From: Bdellovibrionales bacterium
GTDB lineage: Bacteria > Bdellovibrionota > Bdellovibrionia > Bdellovibrionales > JAKFYE01
Direction: 5' to 3'
Length of the DNA stretch: 64,000 nucleotides
Assembly (NCBI GenBank): GCA_021731045.1
Contig: JAKFYE010000035.1
Location: 30,310 to 94,309 of the forward strand
The notes beneath the pieces are model-generated. The model had not been told where the DNA came from, did not search any database, and saw only the letters and a list, made by a program, of their open reading frames with translations. Positions 25,491 through 34,098 of this stretch are shown piece by piece; position 1 is the first letter of the stretch; every line of letters starts with the position of its first letter. A program made the position numbers and the translations under genes.

Positions 25491-25910
25491 TTATACAGGA
25501 GGGGGCAGCGATTTAACGATGACCCAAATAATATAGATATGCGTGAGATGATGAACCAATTGATCGGTTCCAAAGGCAATCCAAAATGGCGCCTTTGAGG
25601 TGTCAGTCCAACGACCAAGGTAACGTGGACTTGCCTTTATGCGGTCCATAGCAAAGTGAGTTACAAAATCTAAAATCGCCAGAGACCAAAGAGTTTTATT
25701 ATAATAAAATACAATTAACAAAGTCAGCGTGGCGTGGACCAAGCAGTGTGCAGTCAGTGGCATTAAAAAATCCCAGCCCGGTCTAAATTTTTTTAGCATG
25801 TACGGAAATTGCAAAGGGTAGTCGGCAATAAAATGCTTGAATTGATACAAAACAAGTAATGTAAAAATAAGATTTAACGGTTCCAGTGCGATCCTCTTTG
25901 GTGCCGACAA
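25491..25910 (-). CDS. DUF3307 membrane protein
   Basis: An integral membrane protein of up to 139 residues with four hydrophobic helices. The DUF3307 pattern is visible: 'FKHFIADYPLQFPYML' at the start, 'TAHCLVHATLTLLIVFY' in the middle, 'DFVTHFAMDRIKASP' and 'TDQLVHHLTHIYIIWVI' at the end. The His/Asp residues inside the membrane suggest a catalytic or ion-binding site, but the function is unknown. The TTG start at 25910 is weak; initiation a few codons later is possible. Confidence 0.75.
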   Translation of the reverse strand: MSAPKRIALEPLNLIFTLLVLYQFKHFIADYPLQFPYMLKKFRPGWDFLMPLTAHCLVHATLTLLIVFYYNKTLWSLAILDFVTHFAMDRIKASPRYLGRWTDTSKAPFWIAFGTDQLVHHLTHIYIIWVIVKSLPPPV

Positions 25911-26089
25911 CGTCTGTGCTTTATTATCGGATAGAAATATTCATATATTAATAATCTAGATAATGTTTTTGTTGGCCTAACGTCTTGAATCTGGGCTTCT
26001 TTCTGTAAACGTATTCATTAAATTGAAACATAATACTTCGCTATTGAAATTGCCCTGGCCTTAGAGACAAGGTATTTTGAGAGAAGCCA

Positions 26090-26719
26090 GTGCTTAAAAT
26101 CTTTTGGACAGTGATCATTACGAGTTTGTTTATTGCGCCTAGGGTTGTTTACTCTGCCGAGCGACGGCTCATATTTTTGGGCGATTCCATCACCGAAGGA
26201 TACAATTTGTCTAAAGAAGACGCGTATCCGTTTTTAATCGAGAGCATTCTCCATCAAGAAGGCTTCAAAAACATCAAGAGTATAAATGCGGGTATTAGCG
26301 GCTCAACAACGGCCAGTGGGTTAAGTCGGTTCAAGTGGTACCTGAAGGAAAAGCCAGAAGTCTTGATATTAGCTCTTGGTGCCAATGATGGTTTGAGAGG
26401 GCTAGATGCAAAAAAAACGAAGCAACATCTTAAAGATGTCATCACGGAAGCGAAAAAAAATAACATCAAAGTTTTATTGGTGGGCATGAAAATGCCGCCC
26501 AATTATGGAATTCGTTTTACTAAAGACTTTGAAAATATTTTTGTGGATTTAGCGCGTGAAGAAAAAGTGGAGTTTGTTCCCTTTTTATTAGAGGGTGTTG
26601 CTACTGAAAAGAGATACAATTTAGCTGATGGTATTCATCCGAATGCTGAAGGACAGAAAATTCTTGCTCAAAGTATTCTTAAATATTTACGTCCTATGCT
26701 CAAACAGCCATCACGATAG
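26090..26719 (+). CDS. tesA: SGNH-family esterase/lysophospholipase (TesA-like)
   Basis: An exported 209-residue hydrolase, start GTG with GAGAG upstream. The signal peptide covers about 1-24 (PRVVYSA). The four SGNH blocks are present: block I 'FLGDSITEGYN' (nucleophile Ser), block II 'INAGISGST', block III 'LALGANDGLRG' and block V 'ADGIHPNAEG' (Asp and His). E. coli TesA is a periplasmic acyl-CoA thioesterase, lysophospholipase and protease I. It lies 7 bp before an ABC ATPase gene of the YbbA/LolD type, as part of one operon. Confidence 0.88.
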   Translation: MLKIFWTVIITSLFIAPRVVYSAERRLIFLGDSITEGYNLSKEDAYPFLIESILHQEGFKNIKSINAGISGSTTASGLSRFKWYLKEKPEVLILALGANDGLRGLDAKKTKQHLKDVITEAKKNNIKVLLVGMKMPPNYGIRFTKDFENIFVDLAREEKVEFVPFLLEGVATEKRYNLADGIHPNAEGQKILAQSILKYLRPMLKQPSR

Positions 26720-26726
26720 AGGTATC

Positions 26727-27386
26727 ATGCTCGAAATTCACAATTTAACCAAAAACTACAACCAAGGCGCGGATGTCGTCGAAGTTTTGAAGGGTCTTGA
26801 ATTGGTTGTTCAAGAGGGTGAGCATGTGGCCATTTTAGGTCCTTCGGGAAGTGGCAAGAGTACATTTTTATCTCTTATTTCGGGGTTAGATAGGCCGACG
26901 GAGGGTCGCATTCAACTTGCAGGAATTAATTTTACAAATTTAAATCAAAAAGCTTTAACCCAGTTTCGGGCACGTCATATAGGCATTGTATTTCAACAAT
27001 TTCATTTACTTTCAAATCTTACCGCGCTTGAAAATGTGAAACTCCCGTTACTTATCGCGGGTGTGAGTGATCAAGAGAAGAAATCTGAAAAACTTTTAGA
27101 GCGGGTAGGGCTTGGTCATCGGATGCATCATTTTCCGAATCAAATGAGCGGAGGGGAAAATCAGAGAGTCGCGATTGCGAGAGCTTTGATACATGAACCT
27201 TCTCTTTTACTTGCGGACGAACCGAGTGGAAATCTCGACAACGAAATCGGAAAACGCGTAATGGATTTATTATTTGAAGTCGTCAAAGAAAAAAAGTCGA
27301 CACTGTTATTGGTCACGCATAATGAAGAACTCGCCAAACGTTGCCAACGGCGAGTGTATTTAAAAAATGGCCGCCTGGACAGCTAA
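26727..27386 (+). CDS. ybbA: ABC transporter ATPase, YbbA/LolD-like
   Basis: A 219-residue ATPase starting at ATG 26727 (MLEIHNLTKNYNQG) with AGAGG upstream. Walker A is GPSGSGKST, the signature is MSGGENQR and Walker B is LLLADEPSGNLD. It is of the MacB/LolD group, which drives envelope mechanotransmission rather than solute import. The stop overlaps the permease start by one base. In E. coli ybbA-ybbP is the divergent neighbour of tesA; here all three are collinear. Confidence 0.9.
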   Translation: MLEIHNLTKNYNQGADVVEVLKGLELVVQEGEHVAILGPSGSGKSTFLSLISGLDRPTEGRIQLAGINFTNLNQKALTQFRARHIGIVFQQFHLLSNLTALENVKLPLLIAGVSDQEKKSEKLLERVGLGHRMHHFPNQMSGGENQRVAIARALIHEPSLLLADEPSGNLDNEIGKRVMDLLFEVVKEKKSTLLLVTHNEELAKRCQRRVYLKNGRLDS

Positions 27387-29896
27387 TGCGTTTAGGAATT
27401 TGGATTGTATTTTCACTGCGCGAACTTTGGGGACAGAAACGCTTTAGTGTTTTCTTTACGCTAAATCTCATGCTGGGGCTTTTGGGTTTTGTTGCACTAG
27501 AGAGTGTTAAGTCTTCTGTTGAATATACGATCACTCAAAATTCTAAAAATATTTTAGGTGCGGATATCAAAATTGGCGGTCGGCGAGAGTTCCTTCCTGA
27601 AGAGCGGGCCGTTGTGGATTCAAAGTTAAAAAACCAACCTCGGGCGTTGATGCTCGAAATTTATTCCATGTTGGTCGCGCAGCCAGGATCAAGACTCGTT
27701 CAGGTGCGAGGAATTGAAGACGTCTTTCCGTTTTATGGAAAGTTTAAATTGCAAACGTCAGGCTTGGCGTCGGGATATAATTTAAGTAGTGGGGAGATTT
27801 GGGTCTACCCCGAACTTATCGCACAATTAGGAATTAAAATTGGGGATGAAGTTCAAATTGGTGAAAAGAAATTCCGAGTTCGGGATGTGATCGAAGACGA
27901 TGTGGGAGCTTTGTGGTCTTCGTTTTCACTCGCGCCACGAATTTATATGAAGCTTGAAGATTTAAAACTCACCCAACTTATTCGTACCGGCAGTTTAGTC
28001 ACTTATAACTATCTTTATAAAGTTGTGGGCGACGAGGAGGCCCTCGCTCAAGACATCGCAGCGCAATTCACGGATCAAGGAATGCGAGTGATGACTCATC
28101 GAAAATCGAGTGAGCAGTCCGCGAGGTTTTTATCTTATTTTAACGATTATTTAGCTCTCATCGCCATTGTGACGCTGGTCTTATCATCGATTGGCTCCAT
28201 CTTTTTAATTCGCGGCTTCTTACAAACAAAAATTCGTGAGCTGTCGATTTTGGTGTCGTTAGGATTAGACATCGGTAAGGCCCAAAGTGTGTTTATATTC
28301 CAAATATTTATTCTATGTTTGCTCGCCACGTGTGCGGCCTTTTTGGGTGGTGTAGGGGTGTTTCCTTACTTGCAAAAGATATTAGCATCGGTATTAAATT
28401 TAGAAATTCAGTATCAGATTTCGACGCAGTCATTGATCATGCTTTTTACGATTGGCATTGTCGGAAATTTAATCGTATTTCTTCCATTGTTTATGAGAAT
28501 TCAAACTCTCTCGCCGAGTTTACTTTTTCAAGAAGCCTCTGGGCGTGAATGGGCATCATCGTCGATTAAAAGTATAATCTACGCTCTACCTTCGGTTTTA
28601 TATTTTTGGATTCTGAGTGTGCTGCAGGCGCATTCTATTAAAAATGGATCTTACTTTTTTGTAGGATTACTTGTTGGTGGGTTAGGTCTTTATGCCTTGG
28701 GAGTTGGTGTCCTAAAATTGTTTGAAAAATTTGAGGTGCGCTCACTTGGTTTTTCTATGAGTTTGAGGTTTTTAGCTCGTAATAAACAATCTACGCTTTC
28801 GAGTTTCTTAGCACTCAGTCTTGGGGCGACGATACTATGTTTGATACCCCAGATTGAAATGAGTCTGAAATCTGAAATAAGGCAGCCCGAAACTTCGTTG
28901 GTTCCATCGCTCATCTTGTTTGATATTCAAGAAGAGCAGGTGTCTGACCTGCAAAAAGTTCTTCAGGAACAAGGCCAGCAATTAAATCATATTTCTCCAC
29001 TTATTAGGGCCCGTCTTGAAAAAATTAACGGCCAAGACGTCGAAAAGTCCGCAAGCGGAGACTCCCGTTACTTTAGAGAAGATGAGCAAAGCGAACGGTT
29101 TAAAAACCGCACTTTTAATTTAAGTTACCGTCAGGTTTTCTCCAATGCAGAAGAGATTGTTTCGGGTCGTGCGTTTAGCACCAACATAGGTGCAATTGCC
29201 GAGATTTCTTTAGAGGAAAAGTTTGCAGAAAGTTTAAACCTTAAATTAAAAGACCGTTTAGTTTTTGATGTGCAAGGGATTTCAGTAGAAGGCGAAGTTG
29301 TGAGTCTTCGTCGGATTAAATGGACGAGTTTTCACCCCAATTTCTTTGTGCAGTTTCAAGAAGGCTTCTTAGAGTCGGCCCCTAAGACGTATTTAGCCTC
29401 GATCAATAAGCTGATAGGCTCCGAGCGAGTTAACATTCAAAGCCAGATATCCAAAAATTTTTCGAATATTTCGATCGTAGATGTGAGTCGTGTTTTAGAA
29501 AAAATTATGGATCTTATTCAGACGCTTTCAATCGTTTTGAGTTTGATGGCCGTGCTATCTTTGATCACGGGCTTAGTTGTTTTAGTTTCAATCGTAACGT
29601 ATCAAGTGCAATCTAAATTTATCGAGATGACGCTATTTAAAGTTTTGGGAGCCACACCGTTTCAGTTGCAGAGGGTGTTTGTAATTGAATCTTCACTAAT
29701 CGGAGGGGCCGCAGCGATTTTAGGAGCGAGCCTGGGCCTAATTTTTAGTTATCTTGTTTCAAAATATATTTTTGATGGCGTGTGGGTTGCAGATATTAAA
29801 GCTATGATCGGCGTGATCCTAATGCTCACATTTTTAAGCGGCCTAAGTTCGTACTTAGGCTCCTTTGTAATTTTAAGAAAAGAAAAAATATTTTAG
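27386..29896 (+). CDS. ybbP: FtsX-like ABC permease, YbbP family
   Basis: An 836-residue inner-membrane protein starting at ATG 27386, which overlaps the ybbA stop. The topology is that of YbbP: one N-terminal helix (SVFFTLNLMLGLLGFVALES), a large periplasmic domain, an FtsX block near 250-390, further helices, a second periplasmic domain and a C-terminal FtsX block (LSLMAVLSLITGLVVLVSIV onward). It should work with YbbA on a lipophilic or envelope substrate, possibly supplied to or released by the TesA-like esterase. That is inference. Confidence 0.88.
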   Translation: MRLGIWIVFSLRELWGQKRFSVFFTLNLMLGLLGFVALESVKSSVEYTITQNSKNILGADIKIGGRREFLPEERAVVDSKLKNQPRALMLEIYSMLVAQPGSRLVQVRGIEDVFPFYGKFKLQTSGLASGYNLSSGEIWVYPELIAQLGIKIGDEVQIGEKKFRVRDVIEDDVGALWSSFSLAPRIYMKLEDLKLTQLIRTGSLVTYNYLYKVVGDEEALAQDIAAQFTDQGMRVMTHRKSSEQSARFLSYFNDYLALIAIVTLVLSSIGSIFLIRGFLQTKIRELSILVSLGLDIGKAQSVFIFQIFILCLLATCAAFLGGVGVFPYLQKILASVLNLEIQYQISTQSLIMLFTIGIVGNLIVFLPLFMRIQTLSPSLLFQEASGREWASSSIKSIIYALPSVLYFWILSVLQAHSIKNGSYFFVGLLVGGLGLYALGVGVLKLFEKFEVRSLGFSMSLRFLARNKQSTLSSFLALSLGATILCLIPQIEMSLKSEIRQPETSLVPSLILFDIQEEQVSDLQKVLQEQGQQLNHISPLIRARLEKINGQDVEKSASGDSRYFREDEQSERFKNRTFNLSYRQVFSNAEEIVSGRAFSTNIGAIAEISLEEKFAESLNLKLKDRLVFDVQGISVEGEVVSLRRIKWTSFHPNFFVQFQEGFLESAPKTYLASINKLIGSERVNIQSQISKNFSNISIVDVSRVLEKIMDLIQTLSIVLSLMAVLSLITGLVVLVSIVTYQVQSKFIEMTLFKVLGATPFQLQRVFVIESSLIGGAAAILGASLGLIFSYLVSKYIFDGVWVADIKAMIGVILMLTFLSGLSSYLGSFVILRKEKIF

Positions 29897-30381
29897 TGAT
29901 GGGCTCCACCAGGTCCGTGCGCGTGTCCATGTGAGAGTTCGTCTTTGGTGGCTTCACGAATAGAAACTACGGCGACGTCAAAATGTAAGGTTTCGCCAGC
30001 TAAAGGATGATTTCCATCAACAAACACATGGTCGTCTTCAATTTTTTGGATGACGAATGGAACATGCCCACCTTTTATTTCCGCCACGAACTGCATTCCG
30101 ACTTGAATTTTTTGCTCTTGTGGAAAATGAGACGAGTGAATTTTCATTTTGAGAGACGGGTCGAAAATGCCGTACGCGTTTTCAGGCGCAATCGTTACCG
30201 ATTTTTTATCTCCGACTTTCAAACCAAGAAGTGCGTCTTCGAGACCAGGAATAATTTGTCCTGAACCATGCAGGTACGCGAGAGGTGCGTCGTTCGTTGC
30301 CGAATCAAGCTCCTCACCTTTAGTATTTTTTAACACATAGCTTAACTCAACGACCTGGCCATCTTTTATCTCGTTATTCAT
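29893..30381 (-). CDS. slyD: FKBP-type peptidyl-prolyl isomerase, SlyD-like
   Basis: A 162-residue isomerase and chaperone. The split FKBP domain shows 'VVELSYVLKNTKGEELDSA', 'PLAYLHGSGQIIPGLEDALLG' and 'GDKKSVTIAPENAYG'. The insert-in-flap chaperone domain lies between about 75 and 125, with 'VFVDGNHPLAGETLHFDV' after it. The C-terminus is His-rich (SHGHAHGPGGAHH), as in metal-binding SlyD, though shorter than in E. coli. The stop overlaps the end of the convergent ybbP by 4 bp. Confidence 0.92.
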   Translation of the reverse strand: MNNEIKDGQVVELSYVLKNTKGEELDSATNDAPLAYLHGSGQIIPGLEDALLGLKVGDKKSVTIAPENAYGIFDPSLKMKIHSSHFPQEQKIQVGMQFVAEIKGGHVPFVIQKIEDDHVFVDGNHPLAGETLHFDVAVVSIREATKDELSHGHAHGPGGAHH

Positions 30382-30416
30382 TGAGATTCTCCTCTTATAA
30401 TGGAATAAAAGATATC

Positions 30417-32024
30417 ATGTCAGAAATTACAAGTGAAATTCTTAAGGCCGAGATTGATCGTCGGCGTACATTTGCGATCATCTCTCACCCTGATGCTGGT
30501 AAAACGACAATTACCGAGCAAATTCTTTATCACGGCGGCGTTATAAACGAAACGGGGGCTGTAAAAGGTAAGGCCGGTACGAAGGCCGCAACGAGTGATT
30601 GGATGAAAATGGAGCAGGAGCGAGGAGTCTCGATCACATCCAGCGTCATGCAATTTAATTATCAAGGTTTACGTGTGAATTTGCTCGATACACCTGGTCA
30701 CAAGGATTTCGGTGAGGATACGTATCGCACTTTGATTGCAGCGGATTGCGCCGCGATGTTAATCGATTCGGCAAAAGGTGTAGAGGCCCAAACGCAAAAA
30801 CTTTACGAAGTTTGTCGCTTACGAAAAATGCCGATTTTTACATTTTCAAATAAAATGGATCGTCCCGGTAAGAGCCCTTTAGATTTGATTGATGATGTGG
30901 AGAGAACACTCGGGATGTATTGCTTTCCGGTCACCTGGCCTTTGGGAATGGGTGATCGGTTTAGGGGTTTGTACCATCGTTTAGAAAATAAAATGTATCT
31001 TTACGAAAAGGGCAGTGAAGAGGTTCAGATTTTAGAGGTCGAAGATTACCTAGACTCTAAAATTAGAGAACTTGTGGATGAAGAAGTTCACCAAGTCTTT
31101 GTTGAAGAGCTTGAAATTCTTGATGGCGTACTGGTGCAATGGGATGAGCAACGATTTTTAAAAGGCGAGATAAGCCCGATGACCTTTGGGAGTGCGAAAA
31201 ACAATTGGGGTGTCGATGTGTTTTTGCGTTTGTTTTGTGAACATGCTCCGGCTCCGCAAGTACGCGATTCCAGCAAAGGTAAAATTTCACCTTATGATCC
31301 GCAATTCAGTGGTTTCGTTTTTAAAATCCAGGCGAACATGGATAAAAAACACCGTGACCGCGTGGGGTTTGTACGAATTTGTTCGGGTAAGTTTACGCGC
31401 GGAATGAAAGTTCAGCATCAAAGACTAGGCCGGGAGTTGCGCCTATCTTACGCAAATCAATTTATTGCGCAAGATCGCGAAACGGTTGAGGAGGCCTATG
31501 CCGGCGATATCGTCGGTATTAGCGATACTGGGCTTTTTCAAATTGGCGACACTCTGACAGAAGGAAAGCCTTTTGAGTTTTCAGGTATTCCACGATTTTC
31601 GCCCGAACATTTTGCAAGGGTGACCGTCAAAGAAGCGCTCAAACGCAAACAACTTGAAAAGGGTGTGCGCCACTTAGTCGATGAAGGTTCGATTCAAATT
31701 TTTGCGGATCCTTTTATTGGATGGCAAGATCCGATCTTAGGCGTGGTCGGAAAACTCCAATTTGATGTTTTGATGTACCGATTGAAAGATGAATATGGAC
31801 TTGAAGCCCGACTCGAAATGTTGAATTACACTGTTGCACGGTGGCCGCGCACACCAGAAGGAAAACCGTTCAAAGGCGTGCTCAATGGAGGCATTCGTCT
31901 CTTTCAAGATATCAACGAGTTAAATGTTTGTTTATTTGAAAAAGAATGGGATTTAAAGTGGGCTCAAAAAGAAAATCCAGATGTTGTGTTCCATATGACA
32001 AGTCATTATGAAACTTCAGAATGA
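30417..32024 (+). CDS. prfC: Peptide chain release factor 3
   Basis: Translational GTPase that removes RF1/RF2 from the ribosome after termination. It has 535 residues from ATG 30417 (MSEITSEILKAEIDRRRTF); an upstream TTG at 30381 is less likely. GTPase motifs are G1 SHPDAGKTT, G3 DTPGHKDFGEDTY and G4 NKMDR. The start is 36 bp from the divergent slyD. The stop overlaps the next gene (a prolyl hydroxylase homologue) by 4 bp, which implies coupled translation of the two. Confidence 0.95.
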   Translation: MSEITSEILKAEIDRRRTFAIISHPDAGKTTITEQILYHGGVINETGAVKGKAGTKAATSDWMKMEQERGVSITSSVMQFNYQGLRVNLLDTPGHKDFGEDTYRTLIAADCAAMLIDSAKGVEAQTQKLYEVCRLRKMPIFTFSNKMDRPGKSPLDLIDDVERTLGMYCFPVTWPLGMGDRFRGLYHRLENKMYLYEKGSEEVQILEVEDYLDSKIRELVDEEVHQVFVEELEILDGVLVQWDEQRFLKGEISPMTFGSAKNNWGVDVFLRLFCEHAPAPQVRDSSKGKISPYDPQFSGFVFKIQANMDKKHRDRVGFVRICSGKFTRGMKVQHQRLGRELRLSYANQFIAQDRETVEEAYAGDIVGISDTGLFQIGDTLTEGKPFEFSGIPRFSPEHFARVTVKEALKRKQLEKGVRHLVDEGSIQIFADPFIGWQDPILGVVGKLQFDVLMYRLKDEYGLEARLEMLNYTVARWPRTPEGKPFKGVLNGGIRLFQDINELNVCLFEKEWDLKWAQKENPDVVFHMTSHYETSE

Positions 32025-32644
32025 TGAACAATATAACGGAACAATCGGCGCTTAAAAATATTTTAGATGATTTGCATAATAAGTCTTATGCAATTTCGGA
32101 TGGATTTATTTCGCCACATCTCGCAGCCGATTTACTTGAAGAGTTTTTGAAGTCTGAAAGTGAAGATATTTTTAGACCTGCGGGGATTGGAAAGGACCAA
32201 ACTCGAATTCATGCTGATATTCGCGGAGATCAAATTGCCTGGCTAGAGGAGTCAGACACTAGCAGCCCAATACAAAAATATTTTGATGAAATGACGAAAT
32301 TAAAAAGCGCTCTGAATCAAGCGCATTTTTTAGGTTTACAGTCGTATGAATGTCATTTTGCAAAATATCCGGTTGGCAGTTTTTATAGAGAGCATTTAGA
32401 TGTAAAAGTCGGAGTTTCGACCCGCAAAGTTTCCACCGTTTTGTACTTAAATCCGAATTGGTCGGAGCCGCTGGGTGGCGGGCTTGTGCTTTACCCTCGA
32501 AGGCCCAACACGGTTGAAATTCACCCAACGATGGGGCGTTTGGTTGTCTTTTTGTCTGAAGATATTCCCCATGAAGTTCTCGAATCTAAAGAAGAACGAC
32601 GGAGCTTGACCGGATGGTATCATCGAAGCAAACTTTCTATGTGA
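32021..32644 (+). CDS. 2-oxoglutarate/Fe(II) prolyl hydroxylase, EGLN/PHD type
   Basis: A 207-residue oxygenase. The sequence 'DIRGDQIAWLEE' (66-77) matches the IRGDxIxW signature of animal EGLN/PHD and bacterial PPHD enzymes. Iron ligands are His125 and Asp127 (REHLD) and His184 (IPHEV); Arg194 (RRSLTGWY) should bind 2-oxoglutarate. The 'STVLYLNPNW' and 'GGGLVLYPR' strands complete the jelly roll. Pseudomonas PPHD hydroxylates a proline in the switch I region of EF-Tu. Here the gene is translationally coupled to prfC, another translational GTPase, so a translation factor or ribosomal protein is the likely target. That step is inference. Confidence 0.88.
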   Translation: MMNNITEQSALKNILDDLHNKSYAISDGFISPHLAADLLEEFLKSESEDIFRPAGIGKDQTRIHADIRGDQIAWLEESDTSSPIQKYFDEMTKLKSALNQAHFLGLQSYECHFAKYPVGSFYREHLDVKVGVSTRKVSTVLYLNPNWSEPLGGGLVLYPRRPNTVEIHPTMGRLVVFLSEDIPHEVLESKEERRSLTGWYHRSKLSM

Positions 32645-34098
32645 AGACATTGATCTTGAAAAAACCTCACGACGCACTCAAGAAATTTATTCTATTAGTT
32701 TTTGCTATTCACCTTTTTGATTCACTGTATATTCGCTCGCATGGAGATGCACTTAATTATCATTTATACGCGCCTTACAATTGGATTCGATTCGGCTTTT
32801 TGCATGTTAATCTTTTTCAGAGCACACACATGCAAGGCGCTTGGTACGAGTGGTTGATAGCACTTTTGTACAAAGTCTACCTTCCGCAGACGACAGAGGG
32901 GCGCGAATTTATACTTAAACTATTTCAAGTGGGGAGCTGTACTTTAGCGTATCTGGCTGTTCCTTGGATTTTATATAAAAACGCGTGTAAAAAAATGTCG
33001 GCATATGGCGCATGGCTTGTGATCTGTGCGTATTACGCTTGTGAGACCGCCCTTTTTACTATGCAATTTGCCAAAAACGATGCTTGGGCTATGGCGAGTT
33101 TTTTATTTGGTGCATTTGCAAAAAGCCCTTTGTTGATGATGTTAGGCTTGGGTTTGGCGTGCGGAATTAAATCGACCTACTTATTAGGTTCCGCTTTTGT
33201 CATTTTACTTCAGTACCAACAAAAGCAACGACGAGAGATATTATTGATCGTTGCGGGCGTTTTGTTTTTTCCGGTTTCGATCTGGATGCGAAACTATTTG
33301 GCCACAGAAAGTTGGATCTTTCCGCTTCCTTCTGAACGAGGCTTGCAAACATCTTTGTGGTTGAAAGAGTATTTCTCCCAATTTACGGTTCCCGCGCCTC
33401 AGGCTTTTTTACAACGGCTTTGGGATTTATTTTGGCACACACCTCTCTACCTAGTGTTGTGCGTAATGGCGGGCGTTTTAGCGTTTAATAAAAGCAAAAC
33501 AAAATTAATGCGTGCGGAATTATTTTATACCTTGATACCCTTCGCATATTTATTAGTCACAGGCTACTTGTTAGAATGGCGAACTTTTGCAGGTGTTTTG
33601 TTTTTTGCCGTCTTTTGGCTTGTCCTTTTTATCGATAAAAATTGGCACTATAAGCGCAACATAATTCTTCCGCTTTTGTGCGTATTAGGTCTCGCAAGTT
33701 CGAAACTTGATTTAGCCTCTGTGACACGGTTCTGGAGTGCGAAACAAAAACATTTTTACGATTTGAATCGTGATGGAATGACTTTTCATAGAGCGAATCA
33801 AATTTTGGGCGATAAAGATATTATTTTGACACAGTTAACGAATGAAGGATTTTTTTTGGTTCCGCAAATATATACGGCGAACGAACATCCAGCTCGCGAA
33901 GCCATACTTAGTAAATTTCCGGTTTTAAATTCTCTAAATCATTTTATCGGTATCCGCACAAACGGCAAATGCCTTGGGTCGGGTGAGAATTTAAACTTTG
34001 TAAAAGCATTGTTAGAAAAATCAGAGGCCGATCTTGTTCGAGATCAAGAACAGGGCGGATTATATCTTCTCAATTTAAATTGTGAGCCATCAATATGA
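32614..34098 (+). CDS. Multi-spanning membrane protein, GT-C glycosyltransferase-like
   Basis: A 494-residue protein with about ten hydrophobic segments. The first periplasmic loop carries acidic and aromatic residues after the first helix (IRSHGDALNYHLYAPYNWIR), as in GT-C glycosyltransferases, which use polyprenyl-phosphate sugars. I do not recognise the exact family. ATG 32614 has GGAG upstream and lies inside the hydroxylase gene; GTG 32641, overlapping its stop, is the alternative. Two further membrane proteins of this general type follow with short overlaps, so three may work together on one glycan. Confidence 0.6.
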   Translation: MVSSKQTFYVKTLILKKPHDALKKFILLVFAIHLFDSLYIRSHGDALNYHLYAPYNWIRFGFLHVNLFQSTHMQGAWYEWLIALLYKVYLPQTTEGREFILKLFQVGSCTLAYLAVPWILYKNACKKMSAYGAWLVICAYYACETALFTMQFAKNDAWAMASFLFGAFAKSPLLMMLGLGLACGIKSTYLLGSAFVILLQYQQKQRREILLIVAGVLFFPVSIWMRNYLATESWIFPLPSERGLQTSLWLKEYFSQFTVPAPQAFLQRLWDLFWHTPLYLVLCVMAGVLAFNKSKTKLMRAELFYTLIPFAYLLVTGYLLEWRTFAGVLFFAVFWLVLFIDKNWHYKRNIILPLLCVLGLASSKLDLASVTRFWSAKQKHFYDLNRDGMTFHRANQILGDKDIILTQLTNEGFFLVPQIYTANEHPAREAILSKFPVLNSLNHFIGIRTNGKCLGSGENLNFVKALLEKSEADLVRDQEQGGLYLLNLNCEPSI

